Assembly: GCA_017311185.1 (NCBI GenBank)
Contig: JAESUZ010003295.1
Location: 558,001 to 622,000, forward strand
Origin: Proteles cristata cristata
Lineage: Eukaryota > Chordata > Mammalia > Carnivora > Hyaenidae
DNA: 64,000 nucleotides
Direction: 5' to 3'
Shown here piece after piece: positions 31,479 through 44,129 of this stretch (positions are counted from its first letter, which is position 1; each line of letters opens with the position of its first letter). Below the pieces are notes generated by a model that saw only the letters and a program-made list of their open reading frames with translations, was not told where the DNA came from and searched no databases. Both the position numbers and the translations under genes were made by a program.

Positions 31479-32956
31479 GCATATGCTGAGCTTCCTGGAT
31501 CTGTGGTTTGATGTCTGGCATTAATTTGGAGAAATTCTCAGTCATTATTGATTCAACTATTTCTTCTGTTCCTTCTCTCTTTATTTTCTCCCTCTGGTAT
31601 TCTGATTATGTGTATGCTACATCTGTTGTAGTTGCCCCACAGTCCTTGAATATTCTGTTATATTTTCTTCAGTTTATTCTCTCTCTTTTTGGTCTTTGAG
31701 AATTGTACTGATATATCATCTAGTTCAGAGTCTTTCCTCTCCAGTTTACTAATACAAAAGGTATTCTTCTTTTCTGTTATGGTGTTATGTTTTTAAATTT
31801 CTGGCATGGGGGGTGTTCTTTTTCTTAGGATTTCCATCTGTCTGCCTACATTTCTCCTCTGTTTTGCATGTTATTTTATTCATTAGCACCCTAAGTATAT
31901 TAGTCATAGGTGTTTAAAAATTCCTAGTCTGCTAATGCCAGCAATCCTGCTATGTTTGGTTTTGATGTTTGCTGTCTTTTCAAATTGTGTTTTTTGCCTT
32001 TTTATATGCCTTGTAATTTTTTCTTGATAGTCAGACATGATGTATTGAGTAAAAGGAAGTGCTGTAAATAGGCCTTTTGTAATGTGGTTGTCAGATATGG
32101 TGAGGAAAGGAAGCATTCTATAGTTCTATGATTACATTTCAGGCTATGCTTCTAGACTGTGAACTTCACAAGCATTTCTCAGGTTTTTCTCCCTTTAGGT
32201 GGGACAGGATGGCTAGAGTGGGATGGAGTTGGGTATTTCTCCTCCTCAGGTTAGTTAGGCCCTGATTAACCAGTTTCCTCTGAAGGCAGGGCTTGTTAAC
32301 AGGAAAAGAATGCTCTTGTGTATTTCACATGGTTCCTTTTCTCCTCACCCTGTTGGAAGCTCCAGGAGATTTTTCTGATATTTACTGTGAGAATCTAATT
32401 GAGTTCCTGAAAGTAAATCTCACAATATTATGGGGACTCCCTTTGACTGGGTCCCTCTGTAGTTTTTAACTTTTGGAATTCTACACTGAGCCTCTGACAA
32501 CTTGTTACAATTCAGGTTTTCCTACCCCATCACTGGTTCTGAGAAGGCTTCTGCTCATGGGTCTCTGCTCTAGGAACCTGTGATGAACTGTACTTGCCTA
32601 TCTGTCTCTCCAACTTTGGAGCTAGCAGTTTCTTATGGATCCAAGAAGAACTGTTAATTTTTCAATCTTTTTACTTTTACGCATTGCTAGGATGGGGTGG
32701 TGACTTCTAAGTTACTTACATGAGGAATGAGAATTTGAACTCTAAAGTCCAAATTATACATTTTAAATGGGAGAATTTTATGATATGTGAATTATACCTC
32801 AATAAAGATGTTAAAAAATTTTGGGGAAAGAAAAGCTGGAAAAGTTTTCCGTACATTCTATAGTTTCTAACTTTAACATAAATGTTGAAATTTGAGAAGC
32901 AACCATTCCTGCTGCCTTCTATCCAATACCAACTCTTTATTTATGTGTTTGTTTTT

Positions 32957-33123
32957 TAACTGCTTATTTATTTATTTTTGAGGGAGAGAGAGACAGAAAA
33001 CAAATAGGGGAGGGGCAGAGAGAGAGGGAGACACAGAATCCAAAGCAGGGCTCAAACTCGTAAACCAAGAAATCATGACTGAGCTGAAATTAGATGCTCA
33101 ACTGACAGCTACCCAGGCACCCC
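32957..33123 (-). mobile_element. CanSINE, diverged
   Basis: It begins TTTATTTTTGAGGGAGAGAG and ends GCTACCCAGGCACCCC, with the middle shortened. Confidence 0.82.
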
Positions 33124-33132
33124 TCAATTCTT

Positions 33133-33235
33133 TTAATATTTTATTTTTAAGTAATTTCTGTACCCAATGTGGGGCTCAACCCTATAGCCCCAAGACCAAG
33201 AGTCACAACTAGTCACTGAGCCAGCTAGGTGCCCC
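33133..33235 (-). mobile_element. CanSINE, older type, short
   Basis: It matches the older carnivore pattern TTTTAAGTAATTTCTGTACC, CAATGTGGGGCTCAACCC and GAGCCAGCTAGGTGCCCC. It abuts the previous copy. Confidence 0.75.
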
Positions 33236-33689
33236 TACCTAAAACCAACTCTTAAGTCTTCATTGAAAGTGTTCTTAATGAAGTGCTGTATTAGTCAGTC
33301 TACCTTAATTAGGTGAAAGCAAGGAAATGTCACTGTTACTCCTAATCTTATACCAAGACACTTGATCCTTTAGATTCCTTTTTTTTTTTTTTTTGTGCAG
33401 GGATCAATCATGCCCAGGAGTTCCTGGAAAACTAAGCACAAATCAAGAAAATACTATCTCTAAAGGCATCTACGGAACCTTCAGGTCAGTTGGGGGTGGG
33501 AGTCCCAGAACCGAAGCATTTTCTTAGAAGTACTTAAGCCTTACTTATGGTCATCTTAGTGCAATCTTCAAACTTAAAGATGTTATTTTCTGAGAATTAT
33601 ACTAGTAAAAACCAACACAAAATAGAGATAGCTGATGGAAGAAACACATCATATTAGGAAATAGCTATAAATGTCTTCCACTTTTTTTA

Positions 33690-33828
33690 AACAGCTATTT
33701 GTTTGCTTGTTTATTTATTTAAAGTTTGTACACGCTGGGAAGGGGCAGCAACAGAGGGTGAGAGAGAATCCCAAGCAGGCCCCACGCTGTCAGCTCAGAG
33801 CCAGAATCAAGAGCCACCCAGGTGCCGC
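33690..33828 (-). mobile_element. CanSINE with internal deletion
   Basis: Head and tail are recognisable, but CTCAGAGCC runs almost directly into AATCAAGAGCCACCCAGGTG, so most of the tRNA-like promoter is lost. Confidence 0.75.
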
Positions 33829-33869
33829 TATATGAATGTCTCCTAATAAGAATCTCGAGAAATCCCTAT

Positions 33870-33990
33870 TCATTATTAATTCATACATTCAACAAACATT
33901 TATTGAGGACTCATTATATGCTAGCCACTGTGCCAGATAATGAGTTATAATAAACTCTATGGAATTGAAATGTAGAGGGACTATCAAAGG
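33870..33990 (-). repeat. LINE-2 3' end, antisense
   Basis: TTCATACATTCAACAAACAT, TTATTGAGGACTCATTATAT and GCCACTGTGCCAGATAATG match the reversed L2 3' end. Confidence 0.7.
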
Positions 33991-35497
33991 TTCACAGAAA
34001 GTTTACATTTCACTGGACCTGGGATATAATTAAATGTACTAATACATTATAATATACCAAATTTTTATGACAGGAATATATTACTTGAGGGTAAATGGAT
34101 TTAAAAAAATGAAACCTGGATATTAAGAATTTGGTAGTGTTTATTTATACTATTCCAGAGTAACACACTAAGGGATACAAATATTCCAGCATTAGAGAGA
34201 TGGGTGATGTAATTAAACAGTGATTAGCTATTTAAAAATGGATTTTCTTTCATTTTAATCCTAAATTCCAAGCCCCTATGTTTTGCTTTTACCTAATTTT
34301 CTGTTTATTAACCAACTTTTATTTCAAATACAGTTTCTAAGGACCGTGAACAACTTGGAAAAGGCATTTTAGCTAGCTATGGTTGATTTATCTTACATAT
34401 CAAAATGTGGATATATAATTTGATCGCAGATTGATGATGGGAGAGAGTTTTGAGATCTGGACAGTTCTAGGAAATATGACATATGTGCAAGCCTCATCCC
34501 TCTAATGATGGAGGCTGAGAAGCACCCCTCAGGGCAGGCTGTTGGTGCATGAAGCCTACAGGTAAACACAGTCTGGTGACTAAGGAAGAGGGGGTTGAGG
34601 AAGAAGTCTAAGCAATGCCATACAAGCTAGGGTGCTTAAGAAAAGTGTCAGGAGAAAATTGCACAGCTTATCAGAGTTTAGGATCAGGAATCACAAGAGC
34701 AAAGCAGCAAGTTAGATAGTCAAAAAAGAGATGAGGCCAACAAATTCTCTAGGGAACCAAACTAAGCCAGCAGCTGAATTTGAACTCATTCTAAGATTAC
34801 TTTCATTGCTGGTATGGTTTAATGGGGCTGAAAAAGGATACTCTGGACACTTCCTCTAAAGAAGAAAGCTGAAATGTCCTGGGTTTGCACTGGAAGAGGA
34901 CTTGGGGCCCTCTAATAGGCTTCTCAAGTGGGCTTATGCCCGTTCTAATGATATAGGTAGCTAAGGGACTGGTGGAAATCTAGAACTTTGTCCAAACTAT
35001 AATCAGCGTTATTCAGTTGTTGAGGTTGGTAGCTAAAATTCTGGATTTAGAGGACTTGACAGAGTGAGGGGAAACAAAAGGACTGAACCCAAAAGAAGGT
35101 CCAGCTGGACTGAGAAGGCCATGTGGTTAAAATCCACTGTTTCTTCTTTCTTGTACTATCTGGTGGTGGTCTTCCTGTTTTTAACATGTCAGGAAAAGCT
35201 AATATGCACAGAGAAAAGCCAAATGATATCTCACCTCGTATGTCATGCCTTGGTACCAAACAACAAAAGGCATATTCTTTATATTAATCCTCAGAGAACA
35301 GGAAGGTATTTAGAAGGTCCTCTTGGACTTCACAGAGCTCTCCAGATATCAGTTAGCTATTGAGGTGTTGGCATGAAGTCTAGGCAAAGAGTAGGTGCAA
35401 AAATTATAGTTATTATAAAATAAGGGATTCTGGAATAGAGAAATATCCAAAGATGTTTAGAGACAAGTCTACAGAACCTAGATAGGAAGGGCACTTC

Positions 35498-35725
35498 TTT
35501 TTTTTTTTTTAATTTTAAAAATATTTTAAATTTATTTCTGAGAGAGAGAGACAGTGTGAGCAGGGGAGGGTCAGAGAGAGAGGGAGACACAGAAGCTGAA
35601 GCAGGCTCCAGGCTCTGAGCTAGCTGTCAGCACAGAGCACGATGCAGGGCTTGAACCCACAAACTGCAAGATCATGACCTGAGACAAAGTTGGACACTTA
35701 ACTGACTAAGCCACCCAGGTGCCCC
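35498..35725 (-). mobile_element. CanSINE with 14-bp target-site duplication
   Basis: AGGAAGGG(C/T)ACTTC is at 35484-35497 and 35726-35739. It ends AGCCACCCAGGTGCCCC. Confidence 0.93.
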
Positions 35726-36005
35726 AGGAAGGGTACTTCAATAAACCAGCTGAAATATTCTAAAGTACGTGGTTCATATGCTCTAACCATTAGCTCTCCT
35801 GAGTCGTGGGTAGGTAAATGAAGATATAGAAAGCTTTGGTCAGTACCCTCCAAACCAGTATAAGGCTAGACATTATTTCTAGAAAGTTGAGTGGATCACG
35901 AAGACAGAAGATCTCTTTGACAATGGTTACCTAAGGCTGGCACAGATCGGGGGCAGGGGGACCGATAAATAAGATGATGTATATCATACTCATGAGCCCA
36001 TTCTT

Positions 36006-36199
36006 TTTTTTTTTTTTTATTTCTAGGAGAGAGAGAGAGAGAGAGGGTCAGAGAGAGAGGGAGTCACAGGCTGAAACAGGCTCCAGGCTCTGAGCTGGCA
36101 GTCAGCACAGAGCCCAACATGGGCTTGAACACACGAACAGCGAGATCATGACCTAAGCGAAAGTCGGACGCTTAACCGACTAAGCCACCCAGGCACCCC
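36006..36199 (-). mobile_element. CanSINE, young subfamily, 17-bp duplication
   Basis: CTCATGAGCCCATTCTT flanks it at 35989-36005 and 36200-36216. The A-tail is a pure T-run on this strand. Confidence 0.94.
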
Positions 36200-36236
36200 C
36201 TCATGAGCCCATTCTTATCACAAGGATGGTGTTATG

Positions 36237-36271
36237 GCTATGGAATGGGTACAGACTATAGAATGGGTACA
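36237..36271 (+). repeat. Short tandem duplication, 17-bp unit
   Basis: CTAT(G/A)GAATGGGTACAGA occurs twice in a row. Confidence 0.8.
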
Positions 36272-36424
36272 GATCTGTATTTAGACCACTGTGATGAGGT
36301 GATGAAGATTATGTTAATGATGCTAATAATAGTGTACCAGGACACTTAGGAATGAGAAGTAGGTATGGGAGTTGTCCAGGTGTGACTCTAACCCAGGAGA
36401 ATAGGAAATAGCATACTATAGGTT

Positions 36425-37030
36425 TCACATATTCAGTCAGCAAACACTGAGCACCTATTACATGTTAGGCACTGTTACAGACTCAAGGGGATCCAGGATT
36501 GAAAAAAAAAATTGTCCTCATGGAGGTTACATTCTCTTGAGGAAAAGAGATAATAAACAAAGTAATCAAGTAGTGATAAGTGCTTTGAAGAAAAATAAAG
36601 CAGAGCAAAGAAGCAGAGTGACAGGGGCACTTGGGTGACTCAGTTGGTTAAGCATCTGACTCTTGGTTTCAGTAGGTCATAATCTCACGGTTTGTGAGTT
36701 TGAGCCCTGTGTCGGGCTCTGTGCTGGCAGAGTGAAGCATGCTTGGGATTCTCTCTCTCTCACTCTGTCTCCTTCTCTGCCCATCTCCTGCTTGTACACC
36801 TGCTCTCTCTCAAAATAAATAAGTAAACTTAAAAAAGGAAAGAAGCAGAGTGACAAAGGTGCTATCTTAAATAGGGTAGACTGGAAAAACCTTGCTGAGA
36901 TGACATTCTAGGAAGAGATTTGAAGAAACAAGAAAGAAAACCATGCTACCATTTGGAGCAACAGCTTTCAGATAGGGGGAATAGCAAATACAAAGGTTCT
37001 TGAGGCAGGAATAAAGTAGGAGTATCATAC
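36425..37030 (-). repeat. LINE-2, antisense, split by a CanSINE
   Basis: GAGCACCTATTACATGTTAG, TCCTCATGGAGGTTACATTC and AGTGATAAGTGCTTTGAAGA match the reversed L2 3' end. It resumes after the SINE with GGTGCTATCTTAAATAGGGT. Confidence 0.75.
36624..36838 (+). mobile_element. CanSINE with exact 17-bp target-site duplication
   Basis: AAAGAAGCAGAGTGACA is at 36607-36623 and 36839-36855. The head is GGGGCACTTGGGTGACTCAG. Confidence 0.94.
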
Positions 37031-37374
37031 CAGAGGATCACTAAGATTTCCTTTGGGGGAAATCTTGACACAGAATTGTAAATGGGCTACAATGATGTGG
37101 CGGATTGATGTGAAATACATACAGAAATTGGGTATGAACCTCTCTCTGAGTTGAAACATCTATCTGGTGCTCTCACTTCTACACAACTCCTGGATGTCAT
37201 CTAGTCATTATCTGTTTTCTTCCGCCAGAATGGAAAGTCCTTAAGGAGAGACCGTGGGCATAGGCATAAAACCACTGTCTGCACCGGAGACTCACCTTTG
37301 GCTCTGGCTGGGATAGGAAGACTCCTGGAGACAGAGCAGCCTCCATCAGCCACTAATGCTAATGTTTCTGATGT

Positions 37375-37565
37375 AAGGCACTGGTTTAAGACAGTGCCAG
37401 TCTAGCAGGTTCAGCATCACCTGGATATTTGTCAGAAATGCACATTCTTGGGTCCAACCTGGAACCTACTGAATCAAAAACTCTAGGGGTGGGGGCTCAG
37501 CAATGTGGTTTAACAAGCCCTCCAGGTATTCTGATGCACAATAAGTTTGAGAATAGTTATTCCAA
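37375..37565 (+). mobile_element. hAT-Charlie non-autonomous element (MER5A-like)
   Basis: CAGCATCACCTGGATATTTG, CCTACTGAATCAAAAACTCT, GTTTAACAAGCCCTCCAGGT and the end GTTTGAGAATAGTTA fit the family. Confidence 0.7.
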
Positions 37566-38478
37566 GTGGAGGTCCGAGAGCACCATCACTTAAAAAATGA
37601 ACTTGCATGCCTAAATGGCTTGGATGGCTCCTATGAAGTCATTTTCACCAAATACTATCAAATTCTTGTGAAAGGTAGCTCAGGAAACAAGTCACAGATA
37701 ATAAGATGACCCCTACTACAGGCTGAAGACACTACCTTCAGTTCTTGATTAGGGCAGAGGAAAACAAATTCTTCAGCTACGGTATGTAGCCTTAAGCTTA
37801 GACCAGATAAACATTTTCTTTCCTTAAGGAGGTAAGCTTTGGGGGGGACGTATCAGAACAGAAATAATAATAATCATTACATAAGGCAATCCTGGAGTCT
37901 TTTACTTAGATACACTAATACCTCATCAAGCGTGCGAAAGGGTTAGCTGTTTTAGTAAGCACATATTCCAAGGAATATACCTTTAGTTCTTAAGTCTATT
38001 TATCTGCGTTGACTAAGAGGCAGTTTGATAGGGGACTACCCAGAGTAGGATGGCCTAAGGGGATGCATAAGATTTTCTCTATTGATCAATGGAAGATGGA
38101 AAAAAAAGTATTCCACAGGTCTAATGGTAACCTTGCATATTTGACTGAAAGAAGAGAATTTGTAAGGGTATTTTCTTACTCAATGATCTTCTCAGTTCAG
38201 TTGACATTTGAAGAGCCCTGATAGTTTCAGCTTCATGAGAACTTAAGTTCTCTGCAGTTGGTCCTAGAAGGTTGGGACCAGGAGATCAATGTTGAATCCA
38301 ACTAGCTGAGATTAAGATGATCTTTACAGAGGCAGAACTCCTACTGATTTTCTTTTAGCAAAGGTACAGGTTCTTGGGTCACTTATAACATGGCATCTGT
38401 ATATGGAGAATCTTGTGTCTGATACAGAAAACAAGCATAACCCTGCTTGGAAGAAACTTTGGCTGTGATGACATCTTT

Positions 38479-38700
38479 TTTTTTTTTTTTAATTTTTAAT
38501 GTTTATTTATTTTTGAAAGACAAAGAGATAGAGCATGAGCAGGGGAGGGGCAGAGAGAGAAGGAGACACAGAGTCTGAAGCAGGCTCCAGGCTCCGAGCT
38601 GTCAGCACAGAGCCTGACACAGGGCTCGAACCCACAAATCGTGAGATCATGACCTAAGCTGAAGTCGGCTGCTTAACCGACTGAGCCACCCAGGTGCCCC
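38479..38700 (-). mobile_element. CanSINE with exact 14-bp target-site duplication
   Basis: GTGATGACATCTTT precedes it (38465-38478) and follows it (38701-38714). It ends GAGCCACCCAGGTGCCCC. Confidence 0.94.
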
Positions 38701-39280
38701 GTGATGACATCTTTACACATCAGTTGCATTCACAGTGTTGGAGAAACTTTACGCCCTGGTCTGCATAAACTAGAGCATGAGCAGTTTTGACAGTCCCACT
38801 GTTAAAAGAACAGAATGATGGTGGGAACTTGGACAATGCTGGTAACAGAGAGCCTAACTGAAGTGATAAATCTGGTAGTAAGGTCTTACCCTGCCATGGA
38901 AAAGTAGTAACACAGGGGCAGGTGGGTGTAACACAACTATCTTGGCATGCTCCCTCATTTGCACCTCAATATAGAGTCATCTCAGGAGTCACAGGTTACC
39001 AAGGCCGGCTGTCCATCAGTGAACAGGTGAGGTGTATGCAGAGGAGAGGCTCTAGGTCTAGCGGGCAGCTGGATCTGCTGGACCAGAGTCTGGCCCACAA
39101 AGCTACCTGCTTCCCATGAGCCTTTCTGCTGGAGGTGATTGTCTCACACTCTCGGCTCTCTGGGAATTCTAACCACCATTCTTTGCAAAGATTAGAGCTT
39201 GGGTGACTCACTCCCTTGCTGTGCCCCACTGCAGGAACAAATGGCTTCTCTACGTTGGGAACCAACCCACTAAAGGTCAG

Positions 39281-39281
<1 letters not shown>

Positions 39282-39328
<47 letters not shown>
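39282..39328 (+). repeat. (AC)n microsatellite, about 23 uninterrupted units
   Basis: A perfect AC run of about 46 bp lies in otherwise unique sequence. It is probably polymorphic in length. Confidence 0.97.
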
Positions 39329-39709
39329 CCTGCCTCATCATAGTACAGGCAGAGCTGTCTATTCTAATGGGCAGGGTTTTGGAGAAAATAGTAACTGCAA
39401 CTGCTTCCCTGCCACGTGTGAGATAGAAACAAAATGTATTCCATTTTTCTTCAGGGTTAGAGCTCAGCATGTCCACATACAGCCTCCCTTGGAGCAAGGA
39501 GCTGACCATCCTGGAAGGAGTCCCTAAGCATCTTCAGGCTAGCAGCAGGAGAGGAACATGAGGCCAGGGTTTTGGGGTGTTTTGGCATCAGCAGCTGTGG
39601 GCTGACCTCTGCCAACCACACTATTTGATGGCATGATTTCCTCACTCATGCCCTATGTGAGAAATGGAGGAAGACAGTGGCAGTTCCCATCCCACCAGAG
39701 CAGGTAACC

Positions 39710-40258
39710 ACTCCTTGCCCCCTCTGATTCATCTTCAACCCAGGGGCTAGATCCTGTCACTCTTCAGTGATTTCCCATAGCTCAGGAGTGGTAAGACCTA
39801 GAAGGCATAGCATGATTTGGCTCTTATACCATCCTTATAGTTTACTCTCCAGCTACTCTTCCCTCACCCAAGTTCTACTGGTCTTCTCTACTCCTCCGAT
39901 GAGCCAAACTCCTTCTCAACTTAGATCCTACTATCTTCTTTCCCAAAAAGCTCTTCTTGCCTCCCTTCCTGGCTAAGTCACACTCATCTTTCAGGACTTC
40001 CTTAGAAAGAGTTTTTCCAACTTCTCAGGCCAGATTAGGCACCCTAGTTTTACACTCGAATTATGTGATATTACTGTTTTCCATAGTATTAGCACCATTT
40101 GAATAATCTCACTGTGTGATTATGTGATTACTGTCTCACTCCCACAAGACTAGAAACTTCATTCGGGTAGGCAATGTACTTGTTCTGTTTGCTACTTTAT
40201 TCCCAGTGCCAACTACAGTGCCTGACATAGTATGTGCTCTACCAATTTTCTTGGAAGG
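39710..40258 (+). repeat. LINE-2 3' end, nearly 550 bp
   Basis: AACTTAGATCCTACTATCTT, CATCTTTCAGGACTTCCTTA, GTCTCACTCCCACAAGACTA and CAGTGCCTGACATAGTATGT follow the order of the L2 3' end. Confidence 0.75.
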
Positions 40259-40261
40259 AAT

Positions 40262-40356
40262 ACATAGGAGGAGGAAGGTAGGCGAGGAGGAAGAAAAGGA
40301 GGAAGGGAAGAAGGAAGGAAAGAAAGAGAAGCAGGCAGGGAGAGAGGCAGATAAAC
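40262..40356 (+). repeat. Purine-rich (GGA/GAA)n low-complexity tract
   Basis: About 95 bases are almost all A and G, mostly GGAA and GAGG units. It directly follows the L2 end. Confidence 0.9.
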
Positions 40357-40684
40357 AGGAACAGGGGTCCCAATACTGATTCTCCATCTCTAGCGGGAAA
40401 GCTGGAAGGGTTCGCTGTAGCTCCTACCTGAGGTCTCAGTGCTTCAAGGCAGAAGTTAACATCAGAATTTTTTTTCCGTGGGATAATGCTGAGTTCAAAC
40501 CAGAGAAGCGGGTCCAAATGAGTCATCAGAGAGAAGGGAGTCTGAGGTGAGTATCAGGTATAGAGCAAAATGAGAATGAGAAAAGCAGAGAAGATAAGGG
40601 AATAAGAAACAATCTATACAAATTCAAGGAACTGTAGGACAAGGCCACCAGCTGGGCTTATTTTTTGTACATAGCAGCTATTTA

Positions 40685-40914
40685 CTTTTTTAAATGCTTT
40701 ATTTATTTATTTCTAGGAGAGAGAGAGAGAGAGAGAGAGACAGCGCGAGCAGGGGAGGGTCAGAGAGAGAGGGAGTCACAGACTGAAACAGGCTCCAGGC
40801 TCTGAGCTGGCAGTCAGCACAGAGCCCGATGCGGGGCTCGAACACACGAACCGCGAGATCATGACCTAAGTGAAAGTCTGACGCTTAACTGACTAAGCCA
40901 CCCAGGCGCCCCCG
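40685..40914 (-). mobile_element. CanSINE, young subfamily
   Basis: TAGCAGCTATTTA flanks it at 40672-40684 and 40915-40927. A (GA)n expansion lies near its 3' end. Confidence 0.93.
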
Positions 40915-41009
40915 TAGCAGCTATTTATGGAGGGGCAAAGCAAGTCTGATTAAAGGGACCCAGACCACACACAATTGTCATATATAGGCATACATTGTTC
41001 CAATATCTT

Positions 41010-41259
41010 TTTTTTTTATTTAGTTTATTTACTTATTTTAAATGTTTGTTTTTTTTAATGTTTTATTTATTTCTAGGAGAGAGAGAGAGAGAGCAGGGGA
41101 GGGTCAGAGAGAGAGGGAGACACAGACTCTGAAATAGGCTCCAGGCTCTGAGCTGGTAGTCAGCACAGAGCCCGATGTGGGGCTCGAACCCACGAACCAT
41201 GAGATCATGACCCAAGCGAAAGTCAGACGCTTAACCGACTAAGCCACCCAGGCGCCCCT
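41010..41259 (-). mobile_element. CanSINE, young subfamily, exact 17-bp duplication
   Basis: CATTGTTCCAATATCTT is at 40993-41009 and 41260-41276. The tail is long, with two T-rich blocks. It lies 95 bases from the previous SINE in the same direction. Confidence 0.95.
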
Positions 41260-41523
41260 CATTGTTCCAATATCTTAATAAGTTGATATTCTTGTGTACG
41301 AACCATTTTCTTGTGAGTATGGTTAACTATAGGTTCACTAATGAGACTGAATTAAGCTACAGTTTATGCATTTCAAAGCTTAGGACTGGCTCTTGGACCA
41401 TGGTGCCCTGCCTACGTGATGCCCTGCTAGAGTTCAGTGGACTCTGCCTAAGCACTCAGCTGGTCCCTCCCTGCCCTGCATGTCTGTGGCATCCTCTTTC
41501 GAAATTCAACATTTCGAACCAAA

Positions 41524-41580
41524 GGTATCAAGCACTTCACTTACTCACTAAAAACTATCAAGCTCTTCACTTACTCCCTT
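41524..41580 (+). repeat. Diverged tandem duplication, unit about 29 bp
   Basis: TATCAAGC(A/T)CTTCACTTACTC occurs twice, 29 bp apart. Confidence 0.75.
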
Positions 41581-42312
41581 CTTGATCAGAGGCTTCTGGG
41601 GGAAAGGGAAAATGCTAGTTTGTGTTCGCAGCTATTGAGCCTAGTATAATGACTTTGAAAAGTAACTGCTCAAAAAATTATTGAATAGATGCTGCTATAT
41701 ATTTCACAGGTGCCAAGAATTATTACTCCAATGAATTCAACCTCTTGAGGAAAATCACTTTAGACTTGAATTTCTTCCTGAAATATAAGGAGTTGGACTA
41801 AATAATCTGTAAGACTGTAAACTATTAGAAAATGATAAGGTTATGTCTTATATATAATATTTTTACAATGTCACTATCATTTCTAGTCTATTTTTGGGCA
41901 CATAGGGGGGACTCAATAAATGTTTGCAGTGAACTGACTCCAATATAGATGTATTTCATTTGAGAGGAAATTTAGAGATGTGTTTCTGATGTTTCATATA
42001 CATTGTTTATGAGTTAAACACTGCTTAAAATATACAACAGAAATTTGTTATTAAATGGATTCCTAAGGTGAATATTTTTTTACAGTATTTGGAATTGCTT
42101 TGCAATATAATAACTCCTTTATATAATCCATTGAGTTCCATATTTTACATATCCAGGATGCTGATAATAGGATAAACTAGATTAGTGCCTTACAATTATG
42201 AGGGAGCCAACTGAATTACAACTGACTAAATCAAGGTGTTCTTCATAGAGAGAACTGTCCTTCTTTCTAGTTTCCCAGATGATCTCCTATTCTTTTTCTC
42301 TTTCAATGTCCC

Positions 42313-42342
42313 CTACACACACACACACACACACACACACAT
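42313..42342 (+). repeat. (AC)n microsatellite, about 14 units
   Basis: An uninterrupted AC run follows CCCCT. Confidence 0.95.
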
Positions 42343-43916
42343 TTTCTCCATTGTCTTAATTCATATTTCAAATTTGGTAGTTGTATCCTAATTTCTAATG
42401 CATAAACCTCATTTTCTAATACTCCTTTCCACCTCTCCCCACCCCCTTGTTTAACCACATGCCTCACCAGTTTTCAAAATAGGTATGCCTTCCACAGTGC
42501 CTGGACCATCCGTAGCATATAGGTACTTCATGTTGTCTATCTCAGGTGATGACTTTTGTATGAGCATGCTGGAAGTCGAAGCTTCTCCCCCTGAAAAGCA
42601 GTATCTCTAGGTTATTCTCAAGGTGGGATTCAGGGAAGGAAGTGCTACTTACTCTCCTTAATTTTCTCTGTAACTCTCAGCTGTCCAGGGCCTTTTTCCC
42701 CTAATCCAGTGAAAAATTAGAGAAGTGATGACTTTTCTCAATATTATTGTACCTTAAAAAGGTTCTACTCCTTTGAGATAAGTGAGAGAAAAGCAGAACA
42801 TATAACTACATACTTTGAGACTGAGGTAGAATAGAAAGCCATTTTTCTTTGAGATTCTATCTCATAGGTTTTCGAATATCAATTACAATTGTAACCAGGA
42901 CTCCCACAGATGAGCCTAGAAAGGTTAAAATAATTTACAAAGGACAGAGAAATCAACTACCAGGTCATGTGCTATAAATTTTGTTCTTCCTCAACTCCCA
43001 AGTCCTTATTATCTGCCTGGGCCTATTCCCACATCAGACCAAAAGCTCACCTTGTGCAAGGAAGAGATATGACTCAGTGACAAATATTTTACTACAGTGG
43101 GAATGGAATAAAGTCAGTTGACCCCTAAAACCTACATTTAGACTAGTAAGTTTAGGCTAGTAAGACTGTATTGAAACTCCTGCAAGAGAACCCATCTGTC
43201 ACTAGAGTATGATCAGGAGACAATGGTACCTGTGCTCTGAGGAGTTGTGACTAACCCACGAGACTGAATCACACACATGAAAAATTTCAGATGAAATTCC
43301 TCTTTATGCATGGTTGTCTCCTAGAAACAGAGACAGAGTTTAATCCATATGAACAGATCTGTGGAACGATTAAGATGGACAAAACTGACATGAATCAGGT
43401 ATGCCCAATACTAAAGGCTTAGAACATGACAATATGTAGATATCAGCATATGAAGTGATACAAATAATCTACTTTTATGTATTTGACAGGGCAAGATCTC
43501 CTGAATTCAGTAAGGATCTCCTTTTTTTCCATAGTAGGTAAAAGGTTGGGGCCTACAGAGACTCCCATTCTTTTAAGTCTGAGCTCAGACTTCTGAGGTC
43601 TAGAGGGTCTACTCAGAAGCATTTCTCCAAGACTTCTAGACAGGCCTCTAGTCCAGAGGCCAAGTTGAAGGACTGTAAAAAGTCTGCATGAACAAACGTA
43701 GTTTTTCCCATTATTTTCTTTTAAAAGTAGGGCACAGATTACATGTTAGTCAATTCAGTCACAAGAGCAACTCTGGGGCCATTTAGTTCTTCAGAGGGCG
43801 GACTCCTTGATCCTTTTCTATTTTTACTCAGGAAAGTAGATCTCTGGTGGACCCACGTTTTCAGAATCTAACCTAAAGTAATCCCAAACTGCTTTTTTTT
43901 TTCTTTTCCTGAATGG

Positions 43917-43962
43917 CCAATCAAGCATGATGTAGTGCCAATCAAGCATGATGTAGTGCCAA
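43917..43962 (+). repeat. 21-bp tandem duplication carrying CCAAT boxes, upstream of SENP1
   Basis: CCAATCAAGCATGATGTAGTG occurs twice without a gap and is followed by a truncated CCAA. Each unit has a CCAATCA motif. It lies about 200 bases left of the CpG island and 640 left of SENP1 exon 1's donor. Confidence 0.85.
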
Positions 43963-44129
43963 GGATACAGGCCTGCAAGTTAAGAAACTTGTTTCCTAGT
44001 CCCAGATCTCCTATGCACTTTATAACTTTGGGAAACGACTTCACTTCTCTTTGACTGTTAGGCTAAAACATTTCCCACAACCACTACAAGCACTAACGTT
44101 CCGTGATTCTCAATAAAACACGGTATAGA

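Larger units (their letters stand above)
27080..32650 (-). mobile_element. LINE-1, antisense, long and dead, with nested insertions
   Basis: Minus-strand frames show ORF2-like peptides, for example IWKDKRPRIANMVLNEKNKV (27517-27882) and ADIQK/KSHDHNN-type RT-flanking sequence (28423-28692). The plus strand reads as reversed L1 throughout, to about 32.6 kb. CanSINEs at 27200, 29155 and 29626, a MER2 at 30853 and a (TTTA)n run split it. Frames are broken by many stops. It may be more than one L1. Confidence 0.8.
24250..44129 (-). other. Repeat-rich interval between the two candidate PFKM promoters
   Basis: About 20 kb contain L1 fragments, two MER2 elements, many CanSINEs, L2 and microsatellites but no recognisable coding exon. 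If PFKM also starts at the CpG island, this is intron of the long transcript. Unique-looking stretches are 34.0-35.4 kb, 37.6-38.4 kb, 38.7-39.7 kb and 41.6-43.9 kb, where I see no gene. Confidence 0.6.

Noticed and set aside
38996..39527. Frames encoding alternating Cys-Val or Thr-His runs
   Set aside because: They are translations of the (AC)n microsatellite.
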